36,754 nucleotides of DNA from Bacteroidaceae bacterium (GTDB lineage Bacteria; Bacteroidota; Bacteroidia; Bacteroidales; Barnesiellaceae_A). Made by a program: the position numbers and the translations under genes. Shown in pieces: positions 25,080 through 33,539 of the stretch. The notes under the pieces are model-generated. The model saw nothing but the letters and a program-made list of their open reading frames with translations, was not told where the DNA came from and made no database searches. Positions within the stretch are counted from its first letter, which is position 1, and the number at the start of each line of letters is the position of its first letter. The stretch spans positions 1 to 36,754 of the forward strand of contig JAFQRE010000019.1 of NCBI GenBank assembly GCA_017410245.1, written 5' to 3'.

Positions 25080-25919
25080 TTAGTACTTATAAAATCCTTC
25101 TCCAGTTTTGCGACCGAGCAAGTTGGCACGCACCATTTTGCGCAATAGGGGGTGAGGACGATATTTGTCATCGCCATACTCTTGGTGAAGTACTTCCATG
25201 ATGGCCAAGCATACATCGAGACCAATCAAGTCGCCCAATGCCAAGGGACCCATGGGGTGGTTAGCACCGAGTTTCATAGCCTCATCGATTTCGTCGCGAG
25301 TAGCAACACCATCGGCCAAGATACCAATACCCTCGTTTACAAGTGGAATGAGAATGCGGTTTACAACAAATCCGGGCGCTTCATTGACCATAACGGGTAC
25401 TTTACCAATAGACTTGGCAAGGTCCGAAATGAGAGTGCACACCTCGTCCGATGTCTTTTGGCCCTTGATGAGCTCAACCAACTTCATGACGGGAGCGGGG
25501 TTGAAGAAGTGCATACCTATCACTTTGTCGGGTCGAGCAGTTGCCGAGGCAATCTCGGTGATAGAGAGTGATGAAGTATTTGAAGCAAGAATAGCTTCGG
25601 GTTTGCATATCTCATCGAGCATCTTGAAGAGCTCTTTTTTGAGATCCATGGTTTCAACAGCAGCTTCGATAACGAGGTCGGCATCGGCGCACATGGCATA
25701 GTCGGTGGTGGGAGTAATGTTGGCGAGTGTAGCGTCCATATACTCTTGATTTACCTTGCCTTTCTCTACTAGTTTGGCCAAAGACTTGCTGATGCGGGCG
25801 ATAGCTTTGTCATTGCTTGCTTCGCTACGGCTTTTCATTACAACAGGCATGCCTGCTTGAGCAAAGGATTGAACAATTCCTGAACCCATTGTACCGGTTC
25901 CAATAACGCAAATTTTCAT
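25080..25919 (-). CDS. hbd: 3-hydroxybutyryl-CoA dehydrogenase
   Basis: A 279-residue NAD(P)-dependent enzyme of the usual length. The Rossmann motif GTGTMGSGI starts at residue 7. [33 protein letters not shown], the catalytic-His segment [16 protein letters not shown] and the C-terminal [18 protein letters not shown] are family hallmarks. It interconverts acetoacetyl-CoA and 3-hydroxybutyryl-CoA. With Crt it can turn the acetoacetate half of cleaved lysine, once activated to the CoA ester, into crotonyl-CoA, giving a second possible route to butyrate. Confidence 0.93.
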   Translation of the reverse strand: MKICVIGTGTMGSGIVQSFAQAGMPVVMKSRSEASNDKAIARISKSLAKLVEKGKVNQEYMDATLANITPTTDYAMCADADLVIEAAVETMDLKKELFKMLDEICKPEAILASNTSSLSITEIASATARPDKVIGMHFFNPAPVMKLVELIKGQKTSDEVCTLISDLAKSIGKVPVMVNEAPGFVVNRILIPLVNEGIGILADGVATRDEIDEAMKLGANHPMGPLALGDLIGLDVCLAIMEVLHQEYGDDKYRPHPLLRKMVRANLLGRKTGEGFYKY

Positions 25920-25948
25920 ATCCGTAATATTGATATTAAAAGGTTAAA

Positions 25949-26728
25949 TTATTCGTTTTTAAAGTTGGCAGCACGTTTACCCAAGAATGCTGCCATGCCT
26001 TCTTTTTGGTCGGCAGTGGCAAAGCATTGCGAGAAGTATTGGTTCTCAAGTTCTATGGCCTCATTGGCATTGAGGTCGTAGTTCTCGTTGATGCACTTCT
26101 TGGCCAATCGTACAGCAATGGGAGCACTCGTAAGAATGCTCTCGGCCATATTTATAGCGGTGTCCATGAGCTCCTCGGGGGCTACTACTCGGTTTACCAA
26201 GCCAATGCGCAGGGCCTCATCGGCCATGATGTGGTTGCCTGTGTATATGAGCTCTTTGGCTATACCTTGGCCTACAAGTTTGCTCAGGCGGTATGTGCCG
26301 GAGAAGCCCGGTATGATGCCCAGATTTACCTCAGGTTGGCCAAAGCGGGCTTTAGCCGATGCGAGGCGAATGTCGCACGCCATAGCCAATTCGCAACCAC
26401 CACCCAATGCAAAGCCGTTTACGGCTGCGATAACAGGAATTTCGAGGTCTTCGATTTTCTTGAAAACCGTAGCACCGAATTTGCCAAACTCATAACCCTC
26501 TTGTGCATTGAGATTGCTCATCTGAGCAATGTCGGCACCAGCAACAAAAGCCTTGCCCTCACCGGTGATGATGAGTACACGAGTTGTGTTGGTGTCGATG
26601 CTGTCAACAAATGAGTCGAGTTCGCCCAAGATGGTCGAGTTGAGAGCATTGAGAGTTGCCGGAGAAGAGATGGTGAGTATACCTATCCCTGCGCGGCTGT
26701 CGTCGTATTTAAGAAATTGATACTCCAT
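25949..26728 (-). CDS. crt: crotonase (3-hydroxybutyryl-CoA dehydratase)
   Basis: A 259-residue enoyl-CoA hydratase-family enzyme. Oxyanion-hole segments are AFVAGADIAQM and NGFALGGGCELAMACD. The catalytic glutamates lie in FGQPEVNLGIIPGFSGTYRL and in AKELIYTGN. It converts 3-hydroxybutyryl-CoA to crotonyl-CoA, between Hbd and Bcd. The gap to atoA upstream is 7 bp and to hbd downstream 29 bp. Confidence 0.92.
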   Translation of the reverse strand: MEYQFLKYDDSRAGIGILTISSPATLNALNSTILGELDSFVDSIDTNTTRVLIITGEGKAFVAGADIAQMSNLNAQEGYEFGKFGATVFKKIEDLEIPVIAAVNGFALGGGCELAMACDIRLASAKARFGQPEVNLGIIPGFSGTYRLSKLVGQGIAKELIYTGNHIMADEALRIGLVNRVVAPEELMDTAINMAESILTSAPIAVRLAKKCINENYDLNANEAIELENQYFSQCFATADQKEGMAAFLGKRAANFKNE

Positions 26729-26735
26729 AGTTTAG

Positions 26736-27395
26736 TTATTGTTTCATGGGCTTCAAGTCGGGCGAGATGATGAGTGTAGCACCGGTGGCAGCTTGCACGT
26801 CTTCGACAGTGAACTCGGGGTGTATCTCGCGCAATACGATACCCTCGGGAGTAATATCCATAACACCCATTTCGGTGATAATCATGTTTACCTGACCGGC
26901 TGCAGTAAGGGGAAGATTGCATTTCTTGAGGATTTTGTGGTTGCCCTTGGCAGTATGCTCCATGGTGAGAATAACCTTACGAGCACCTACTAAGAGGTCC
27001 ATTGCACCACCCATACCGGGAGTTTTCTTACCGGGAATGTTCCAGTTGGCCAAGTCGCCTTTCTCATCAACTTCAAGTGCGCCGAGGAATGTAACATCGA
27101 CGTGACCACCTCTGATGAGGGCAAAAGAGTCGGCCGAGCTGCACGACCAAGCACCGGGTATAGCTGTAACGTAGCCACCACCCGAGTTTACCAAGTCTTT
27201 ATTTTCTTCACCTTCCTTAGGAGTAGCACCCATACCTATGAGACCGTTTTCCGATTGGAGTATCACAGATACACCGGCGGGGAGATAGTCGGGTATGAGC
27301 GTAGGAAGACCTATACCAAGATTGACAACATCACCATCGTGAAGTTCGAGAGCTGCTCGGCGAGCAATGACTTCTCTGATTTGATTTTTATCCAT
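26736..27395 (-). CDS. atoA: butyryl-CoA:acetoacetate CoA-transferase beta subunit
   Basis: A 219-residue family I CoA-transferase subunit B. It carries the catalytic glutamate Glu49 in LQSENGLIGMG, then VNSGGGYVTAIPGA, GGHVDVTFLGALEVD, NWNIPGKKTPGMGGAMDL and the C-terminal ATGATL segment. It forms the active transferase with the alpha subunit, which is encoded about 8.5 kb away as the first gene of the operon. In lysine fermentation the enzyme moves CoA from butyryl-CoA to acetoacetate, releasing butyrate and forming acetoacetyl-CoA. The exact acyl preference is inferred from context. Confidence 0.9.
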   Translation of the reverse strand: MDKNQIREVIARRAALELHDGDVVNLGIGLPTLIPDYLPAGVSVILQSENGLIGMGATPKEGEENKDLVNSGGGYVTAIPGAWSCSSADSFALIRGGHVDVTFLGALEVDEKGDLANWNIPGKKTPGMGGAMDLLVGARKVILTMEHTAKGNHKILKKCNLPLTAAGQVNMIITEMGVMDITPEGIVLREIHPEFTVEDVQAATGATLIISPDLKPMKQ

Positions 27396-27411
27396 AGCGA
27401 TATTTTATGTT

Positions 27412-28197
27412 TTATGCGTTTCTATTGACAATTTCCTGAGCTACAAAAGATATAACATCGTCGGCGTATGTGTTGGCGCCAAAACCTGCATCGTAGCCAA
27501 GCTCTTTGGCCAACTCGTGCGAGATGCGAGGACCTCCACAAACGACAATCATCTTGTCGCGCAATCCTTCGGCCTCCATCAACTCGATGAGGTTGGTGAG
27601 GTTTTGAATGTGTACGTCTTTCTGAGTAACTGTTTGCGATACGAGTATGGCATCGGCGCCGAGTTCGATGGCTTTGGCAAGGAACTCTTCGTTGGGTACT
27701 TGGCTGCCAAGGTTGTATGCCTCAACCATTTCGTAGCGCTCCAAACCGTAGTGGCCGGCATAGCCTTTCATGTTCATGATGGCATCAATACCTACAGTGT
27801 GTGCATCGGTACCTGTACTGGCACCTACCACGATAAGTTTGCGACCGATGTGCTCTTTGATATACTCGTCGCACTCATGCATATCCATTGTGTTGCTCTC
27901 AACTTTGGGAACGTATATGTTGGAGTAATCGACTGTGTGAGTAAGGTTGCCGTAGCAGTTGAAGAATGTAAATCCGGGTGTAAGTTCCTTGGCAAAGGCA
28001 ACGAGCGGATTTTCAAATCCCATTTTCTTCATGAGCAGTTTGGCTGCTTCTTCAGCTTCGGCACCATTGGGAACGGGAAGAGTGAAGCTTACTTGCACCT
28101 TACCATCGTTCATTGTGTCGCCGTAAGGCTTTACTTTTGTCAAATCGAGTGTCTGGTCAAAATCTTTTGCCGACATTGAATATAGTCCACCTGCCAT
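27412..28197 (-). CDS. kamE: lysine 5,6-aminomutase beta subunit (B12- and PLP-binding)
   Basis: A 261-residue subunit. The base-off cobalamin motif DxHxxG is present as Asp131-Ala-His133-Thr-Val-Gly136, directly followed by Lys144, the residue that forms the Schiff base with PLP in the clostridial enzyme. The Rossmann domain continues with AIELGADAILVSQTVTQKD and a C-terminal VVCGGPRIS segment. With KamD it converts beta-lysine to 3,5-diaminohexanoate by adenosylcobalamin radical chemistry. The gene begins 2 bp after kamD ends, so the subunits should be made in equal amounts. Confidence 0.95.
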   Translation of the reverse strand: MAGGLYSMSAKDFDQTLDLTKVKPYGDTMNDGKVQVSFTLPVPNGAEAEEAAKLLMKKMGFENPLVAFAKELTPGFTFFNCYGNLTHTVDYSNIYVPKVESNTMDMHECDEYIKEHIGRKLIVVGASTGTDAHTVGIDAIMNMKGYAGHYGLERYEMVEAYNLGSQVPNEEFLAKAIELGADAILVSQTVTQKDVHIQNLTNLIELMEAEGLRDKMIVVCGGPRISHELAKELGYDAGFGANTYADDVISFVAQEIVNRNA

Positions 28198-28199
28198 GA

Positions 28200-29753
28200 T
28201 TATTTCTTTCCTTTCATTAAGTTAATAAATGGGTTCATATAGTGAGCACCTTGCTCTACCACACCATCAAGACCTTTACCACCTGTACGGCTACGTTTTA
28301 CGTCGCCGAAGATACCTTTCTCGAGTGCGTTGAATAGACCTTCGGAAGTGAGTTGCTCGAGCAGTTCGATAGCCTTGTCGAGTACCTCTTGTGCGCGGGT
28401 GCGTACAATACCACCTTCTTTAAATTCCATCTCGTCACCAATGCTCTTCATGTTGTTGAAGATGTACTTGGCATTCTCGATAGAGAGGAAGCGGTCGGAC
28501 ATGAAAGGTGTGTGAATAGCCTCGGTGGGCATACCTAAGAGTTGCAAGCCTTGGTTGGTCCAGATACCAATCATATTGAACAAGCAGTCTTGCAAGTGAC
28601 CTCTGAAGATGTTGCCGGTCATGAACTTGGTGGGAGGCATGTATTTGAGAGGTGCATTGGGGAATATCTCACGAGCCATTTGGGCTTGAGCCAACTCATA
28701 TAAGAATCCATTCTCCAACATAGGATCCATCTCAAAGGCGTGTCCGAGACCCATTTGCTCCTCGGGAAGACCTGCTAAGAGAGCCAATTGCTCGTTGATG
28801 AGGTCCGATGCCAAAACGGTGTGAGCAGCCTCTACAGCATCGGCGGTAGTGAGGTAGTTGTCCTCGCCGGTGTTGATGATAACGCCTGCAAATCCGTTGA
28901 TAATTCTCGACATGTATTGGTCGATGAGTGTACGTTGCATGTTGATGTCGCGGAACAAGATGCCATAAAGAGCATCGTTGAGCATCACATCGAGACCCTC
29001 AAAGGCTCCCATGATGGCTATCTCGGGCATACACAAGCCTGAGCAATAGTTGCATACGCGAATGTAACGACCCAACTCCTCGCCAACTTTATCCATGGCT
29101 TCACGCATGATTTTGAAGTTGGCTTGTGTGGCGTATGTACCACCAAAACCCTCGGTGGTAACACCGTAGGGTACATAGTCGAGCAAGCTTTGTCCGGTAG
29201 TGCGGATAACGGCAATGATGTCGGCTCCTTGACGAGCAGCAGCCTCGGCTTGTACTGTATCTTCGTAGATGTTACCGGTGGCAACGATTACGTAGAGATA
29301 GGGTTTAGGACCTTCACCAATGGTGTTGAGATAGTTCTCACGACGTTGGCGACGAGATCTTATCTTGGCAATGCTCTCATCAATAACAGGCTGCAGTACG
29401 CGGTCAATCTCGGCTTGAGGAGCAACCTCAATCTGTGTGAGGTCTATAGCACCTGTAGCAACTTTCTCGGCTATCTCTTGGGGTGAGAGGCCTGTATTGA
29501 CCATGGCGTTGGCAATGTAGAACAAAGCTCCTTCGCCCAATACGCCTTTTTGCTTCAATTCATCAACTATGACATTGGGAAGAGGAACTTGGTTCTCGTC
29601 TACTCCATCAATGCCCATGAGTCGGCACAGTGTGCGCTCTACTGCCACTGTTGTCTTTGACTCTACAAAGGCTTGAACTTCATTGGCTATATCTTTTGCC
29701 AACGACTTAGCGTGTTCAACCTTTTTGAAATCTAATCCTAATTTACTTTGCAT
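28200..29753 (-). CDS. kamD: lysine 5,6-aminomutase alpha subunit
   Basis: A 517-residue catalytic subunit of the expected length, organised as the TIM-barrel half of the aminomutase. Recognisable segments include YLYVIVATGNIYEDTVQAEAAARQGADIIAVIRTTGQSL, YVPYGVTTEGFGGTYATQANFKIMREA, VCNYCSGLCMPEIA and MPTEAIHTPFMSDRFLSIENA. It binds beta-lysine and the adenosyl group, while the B12 and PLP-lysine lie on KamE. Its start is 10 bp after kamC, placing the reactivation genes directly ahead of the enzyme they are thought to serve. Confidence 0.95.
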   Translation of the reverse strand: MQSKLGLDFKKVEHAKSLAKDIANEVQAFVESKTTVAVERTLCRLMGIDGVDENQVPLPNVIVDELKQKGVLGEGALFYIANAMVNTGLSPQEIAEKVATGAIDLTQIEVAPQAEIDRVLQPVIDESIAKIRSRRQRRENYLNTIGEGPKPYLYVIVATGNIYEDTVQAEAAARQGADIIAVIRTTGQSLLDYVPYGVTTEGFGGTYATQANFKIMREAMDKVGEELGRYIRVCNYCSGLCMPEIAIMGAFEGLDVMLNDALYGILFRDINMQRTLIDQYMSRIINGFAGVIINTGEDNYLTTADAVEAAHTVLASDLINEQLALLAGLPEEQMGLGHAFEMDPMLENGFLYELAQAQMAREIFPNAPLKYMPPTKFMTGNIFRGHLQDCLFNMIGIWTNQGLQLLGMPTEAIHTPFMSDRFLSIENAKYIFNNMKSIGDEMEFKEGGIVRTRAQEVLDKAIELLEQLTSEGLFNALEKGIFGDVKRSRTGGKGLDGVVEQGAHYMNPFINLMKGKK

Positions 29754-29763
29754 ATATCTATTG

Positions 29764-31110
29764 TTAGTTATTTAATTTGCTTTTTGTGTATTCTATCCAT
29801 TGTGTGTCAATGCCTAAGTTCTCGGCTATGGCAATAGCTTCGTGAGGTACATCGCCGCTGTGGGTGGGTACAAGGGTGTAATCCATGATACCATCGTGGA
29901 GGCCCTTCACCTTGTAGCGTTTCACGTTATCGTTTTTGATGTTGTAGTGAGTGGTGAGTATCCATCGGCCTTTTACCTCTTCGATGACACTCAGCAATCC
30001 TTCTACAAGTGCTGTACCCTCGATGGGGTTGGTGGTGCGAGCCGGCTCATCGATGAGTGCAAGTATTTTCTTGCCCGAGCGTACCTTGCTCAGTACGGCA
30101 TCTATAGCCATTATCTCACCGGCAAAAGAGGATACACCTTTGGTGATGCTCTGCTCGTCGCCAATACATAGCGCTACTTCTTCTACGGGGTTGATGTGGC
30201 AACTATCGGCAGCTACACCAAATCCATACTGAGCTAAGAGTTGATTGAGGGCAAGAGACTTGATAACTACACTCTTACCGCCCATGTTGGCACCTATGAT
30301 GGTGACAGGCTCTTGCTCAATGCCTATACTTACCGGCATAAAATCTCTACCTTGATGGGCCAGGTGTGCTTTTACTGCCGGGTTGAACATATTATTATAT
30401 AATGTGTAATTGTCTTGGGTAATGTGAGGGAATGTGAGTTGCAACTCATGCATTTGAGTCGCCTTGGCAATGAGAATGTCTAACAGTGACAAGTTGTCGA
30501 GTGCTTGTTGCAACTTGCTTGCGTAGGGTTGCAGTTGTAGGGTGAGACGTTCTCTTATCTGCAATTCAAGGTCGGCATTGCGTTGCATGAGTTGTGCTAC
30601 CTCTTGTCGCATCTCATCTGATAGATCTTTGCCCTCGATTTGTATGGCTCGCAGTTGCTTTCTTACCTCTTGCAACTGGGGCGAGTATGAGTCGTAGATG
30701 TAGAACGACGGAATGTGTGTGTGGTCGGGGTCTAATATATCGACAACGGCCTGAAGCGATGGTAGCTCTATGGCAGTGAGCTGTAGTTGCTGCAATAGGA
30801 CATCTACTTCCGATGTGATGATGGCGAGATATTTAACTTCGTAAAGCTCTATGTCATCGAGTACAATGGCATCGGACAAGCGACAGAGTGTGTTGTGTAT
30901 GTCTTTGATGCACATGAGCTTGTTGGCTATCTTGCTACAATCCTTGTCGTAAACATCTCTCAGTCGGCCGTAGTAGTTGTCAATGTCGTCCTTGGTGGTC
31001 ATCATCTTGCTCTCGAGAAGCATCTTGCGACCACATGGCGACATTATGCACAACGTATCGTACATATATCTTATTCCACAATCTATGTCTAATGCCGACT
31101 TAAATGTCAT
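29764..31110 (-). CDS. kamC: KamC, MutS-like ATPase of the lysine 5,6-aminomutase reactivase
   Basis: A 448-residue protein with the MutS C-terminal architecture only: a helical lever/clamp-like region (about 40-225) followed by the MutS ATPase. Walker A is GANMGGKS at 273-280 and Walker B is LALIDEP at 350-356, followed by the MutS-type ARTTNPIEG and ILTTHY segments. The N-terminal mismatch-recognition domain is absent, so it is not a repair MutS. Position between kamB and kamD matches the gene named kamC in other lysine fermenters, where the product is annotated as a reactivase ATPase. It overlaps kamB by 11 bp, a sign of coupled translation. The reactivation role is from recalled annotation, not from sequence. 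Confidence 0.85.
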   Translation of the reverse strand: MTFKSALDIDCGIRYMYDTLCIMSPCGRKMLLESKMMTTKDDIDNYYGRLRDVYDKDCSKIANKLMCIKDIHNTLCRLSDAIVLDDIELYEVKYLAIITSEVDVLLQQLQLTAIELPSLQAVVDILDPDHTHIPSFYIYDSYSPQLQEVRKQLRAIQIEGKDLSDEMRQEVAQLMQRNADLELQIRERLTLQLQPYASKLQQALDNLSLLDILIAKATQMHELQLTFPHITQDNYTLYNNMFNPAVKAHLAHQGRDFMPVSIGIEQEPVTIIGANMGGKSVVIKSLALNQLLAQYGFGVAADSCHINPVEEVALCIGDEQSITKGVSSFAGEIMAIDAVLSKVRSGKKILALIDEPARTTNPIEGTALVEGLLSVIEEVKGRWILTTHYNIKNDNVKRYKVKGLHDGIMDYTLVPTHSGDVPHEAIAIAENLGIDTQWIEYTKSKLNN

Positions 31111-32119
31111 AATTGTTTTTTACTATATCATATACGGGTAGCTTAATGGCTTCCCGGAGTTTTCTGCACAAAGTATCGCTATCCAATACGTATCCGTTGG
31201 GAGCGGTGGGGTTTACGCATACGGCAATGAGTTTGCTTTTCTGTAAAACCTCAATTTTTCCTCCTCTGGAGCAAAATATGCGGTAAGCAGTTTCGCTTAC
31301 AAATATTTTGGTAAAATCTTTTACCACCAAGGTGATTTCTTTTATTCGCTTCGAGTCGGCTACGATATTCAACAGCCTGTCGGTGAGCGCACCTACGGTG
31401 TATATTATTTTCATGCCTTGGGTAATGTCACTCTTGACACTGTTAATGGCCAAGGCCGATGTTATCTTGAAATCGACAATGTTGCCCTCGGTATCTACAC
31501 CCCACACTCCGCTTTCAATGTCGCATAGAGTGTCGCGACTTGCATCGTCAAGACGGGGTAGGGCTATCATCTCGGCCACAAACTTGGTTTTCTGCACAAG
31601 TGTGGCAATGTTTGACGATAGTGCGGCACCTGTCGATAGTATCATCGCCTTGCTGATAGCCGGTGATGCCGAACTCAATCGAGATATAGCACCATCGATT
31701 ATCGTCAGGTCGATGCCCATTTTCTTTATTCCTGCCACCCATCTTCGCAATGATAATCCCGAAGAGGGGCCCGAAATAATAGCTTTGCCACCTATGGCAA
31801 CTTGTGCTGTTACGATGCGCCCCAACGAACTGCGTTCGTTTGTTATCTCTATCAGTTCGCTTATCAATCGTCGTTCGCGGTAGTGGCTCTCGGCGGTTGA
31901 GAAGTATATACCTTGTCGCAGGTATATCTCGGGTTTCTTGGTGGCAGTTACCTGATCTTTGTTTTCGCCGTCTATTCCTATCGAGGTTACCGCTACTTTT
32001 ATGTGTTGTAGCGGCAACCTGTTTAGGATATAGTTGAGACACTCGGTTTTGCCTACATTCTTCTCCAAACCCACGATCGACAGGCTGTCGTACTTGAGAA
32101 TTTCGTTGATGAAAGGCAT
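31100..32119 (-). CDS. kamB: KamB, P-loop subunit of the lysine 5,6-aminomutase reactivase
   Basis: A 339-residue protein with a Walker A motif, GLEKNVGKT, at residues 17-25 near the N-terminus. ISGPSSGLSL and LTIIDGAISRLSSA are likely switch or Walker B regions. The fold resembles P-loop NTPases such as MobB or GTPase-like chaperones of B12 enzymes. It lies between kamA and kamC with tight spacing (16 bp gap and an 11-bp overlap). In lysine fermenters this neighbour is annotated as the reactivase subunit KamB. Exchange of damaged cobalamin in KamDE is the likely job; I rely on context for this. Confidence 0.8.
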   Translation of the reverse strand: MPFINEILKYDSLSIVGLEKNVGKTECLNYILNRLPLQHIKVAVTSIGIDGENKDQVTATKKPEIYLRQGIYFSTAESHYRERRLISELIEITNERSSLGRIVTAQVAIGGKAIISGPSSGLSLRRWVAGIKKMGIDLTIIDGAISRLSSASPAISKAMILSTGAALSSNIATLVQKTKFVAEMIALPRLDDASRDTLCDIESGVWGVDTEGNIVDFKITSALAINSVKSDITQGMKIIYTVGALTDRLLNIVADSKRIKEITLVVKDFTKIFVSETAYRIFCSRGGKIEVLQKSKLIAVCVNPTAPNGYVLDSDTLCRKLREAIKLPVYDIVKNNYDI

Positions 32120-32135
32120 AGAGTGTGCAAGTCTA

Positions 32136-33392
32136 TTATTTATTCTTTTTTGCTCTCTCTTTACGGCTGAGGTGTGCGGGCTCTATAGTCATGCCTTTGC
32201 CCTCGAGAAGTGACGATACACCCTCGATAGTTTGTTTTTTGTTTTCCTGGCAGTACTTACAGTTGCACTCGTTCTTGTAGTCGGTAGGCTCGGTATAGGT
32301 TGTAATCACACCCTCGAAGTTGCGCAATACAACGCGACCTGGCGATTGAGATACGACGTATTGGGGCATAACGGGAGTTTTACCACCACCACCGGGAGCA
32401 TCGACAACAAATGTGGGAACGGCGTAGCCCGAAGTGTGGCCTCTCAAGCCCTCGATGATTTCAAGACCTTTAGAAACGGGAGTTCTGAAGTGCTCGATAC
32501 CCATCGACAAGTCGCATTGGTAGATGTAGTAGGGTCTTACACGCATCTTCACCAACTCGTGCATGAGTTTCTTCATGGTATTTACGCAGTCGTTTACACC
32601 ACGCAACAGCACTGTTTGGTTGCCCAAGGGGATACCGGCATTGGCCAATTTTGCGCAGGCCTCAGTAGCTTCTTTAGTTACTTCTTGGGGGTGGTTGAAG
32701 TGAGTGTTCAACCAGATGGGGTGATATTTCTTGAGCATATTCACGAGACCATCGGTGATACGTTGCGGACATACAACCGGGGTTCTTGAGCCAAGACGGA
32801 CAATCTCAACGTGAGGTATCTGACGAAGGCGAGAAATGATATACTCCAAACGCTCGTCGCTTACCATGAGAGCATCACCACCCGAGAGAAGTACGTCGCG
32901 TACTTGAGGAGTCTTGGCGATGTATTCGATAGCACGGTCGATGCGGTCGATAGCACTTTCGCCATCTTTCTGGCCGGCAAAGCGACGGCGTGTACAGTGG
33001 CGGCAGTACATCGAGCACATATCGGTGATGAGCAACAATACGCGATCGGGGTAGCGGTGTGTAAGACCGGGTACGGGCGAGTCTTCGTCCTCATGAAGAG
33101 GGTCGAGGAGGTCGGCCGGCGATTGATAGGTCTCTTTAGCTGTGGGTACGGCTTGTTTTCTCACCGGGCAATCGGGGTTGTTGGGGTCAATCAAGCTGAT
33201 GTAATAAGGCGTGATGGCCATTCTTAAGGTTTGCAATGTTTTCTTTACACCCTCTTCTTCTTCGGGAGTAAGCGTAACATATTTCTTCAAGTCCTCAAGT
33301 GTCTCTATTCTGTTTCTTACTTGCCATTTCCAATCGTTCCATTGTTCGTCGGTAACGTTGGGGAATAGTTCGTAACGTCTTGATTCTGTCAT
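32136..33392 (-). CDS. kamA: L-lysine 2,3-aminomutase
   Basis: A 418-residue radical SAM enzyme. The cluster-binding CxxxCxxC is Cys126, Cys130 and Cys133 in MCSMYCRHCTRRR. The PLP lysine is Lys338 in DAPGGGGKTP, and the C-terminal zinc cysteines lie in ECNCKYC. It converts L-alpha-lysine to L-beta-lysine, the entry step of the pathway. Length and motifs match characterised clostridial and Porphyromonas enzymes. The related glutamate or arginine 2,3-aminomutases are less likely given the surrounding kam genes. It follows a terminator-like hairpin and may have its own transcription control. Confidence 0.95.
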   Translation of the reverse strand: MTESRRYELFPNVTDEQWNDWKWQVRNRIETLEDLKKYVTLTPEEEEGVKKTLQTLRMAITPYYISLIDPNNPDCPVRKQAVPTAKETYQSPADLLDPLHEDEDSPVPGLTHRYPDRVLLLITDMCSMYCRHCTRRRFAGQKDGESAIDRIDRAIEYIAKTPQVRDVLLSGGDALMVSDERLEYIISRLRQIPHVEIVRLGSRTPVVCPQRITDGLVNMLKKYHPIWLNTHFNHPQEVTKEATEACAKLANAGIPLGNQTVLLRGVNDCVNTMKKLMHELVKMRVRPYYIYQCDLSMGIEHFRTPVSKGLEIIEGLRGHTSGYAVPTFVVDAPGGGGKTPVMPQYVVSQSPGRVVLRNFEGVITTYTEPTDYKNECNCKYCQENKKQTIEGVSSLLEGKGMTIEPAHLSRKERAKKNK

Positions 33393-33456
33393 AGTTGATT
33401 TGTATTAGTTCAAGGTGTGTTGATTGTAAACTGTATGTTTTGTGGTGTTACCTCTC

Positions 33457-33507
33457 AAAAACTTAATATCCGGCAAGGATAAAATCCATGCCGGTATTAA
33501 GTTTTTT
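33457..33507. terminator. terminator-like hairpin between kdd and kamA
   Basis: AAAAACTTAATA (33457-33468) pairs with TATTAAGTTTTT (33495-33506). After a one-base bulge CCGGC (33470-33474) pairs with GCCGG (33490-33494), and GGAT/ATCC closes a 3-nt loop. A T-run follows the stem on both strands. It lies inside the 147-bp gap within an otherwise tightly packed operon, so it may act as an attenuator or partial terminator. No clear TAnnTTTG box is visible downstream for kamA. Confidence 0.7.
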
Positions 33508-33539
33508 GTGTCATATTATAACTGAAATCACCAATTATC

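Noticed and set aside
27517..28179. A 220-codon forward open frame opposite kamE.
   Set aside because: kamE has the complete B12 motif and PLP lysine in the other strand, so this frame is an antisense shadow.
29764..31110. A mismatch-repair MutS.
   Set aside because: The protein is only 448 residues, lacks the N-terminal mismatch-binding domain, and is embedded in the kam genes; the KamC assignment fits better.
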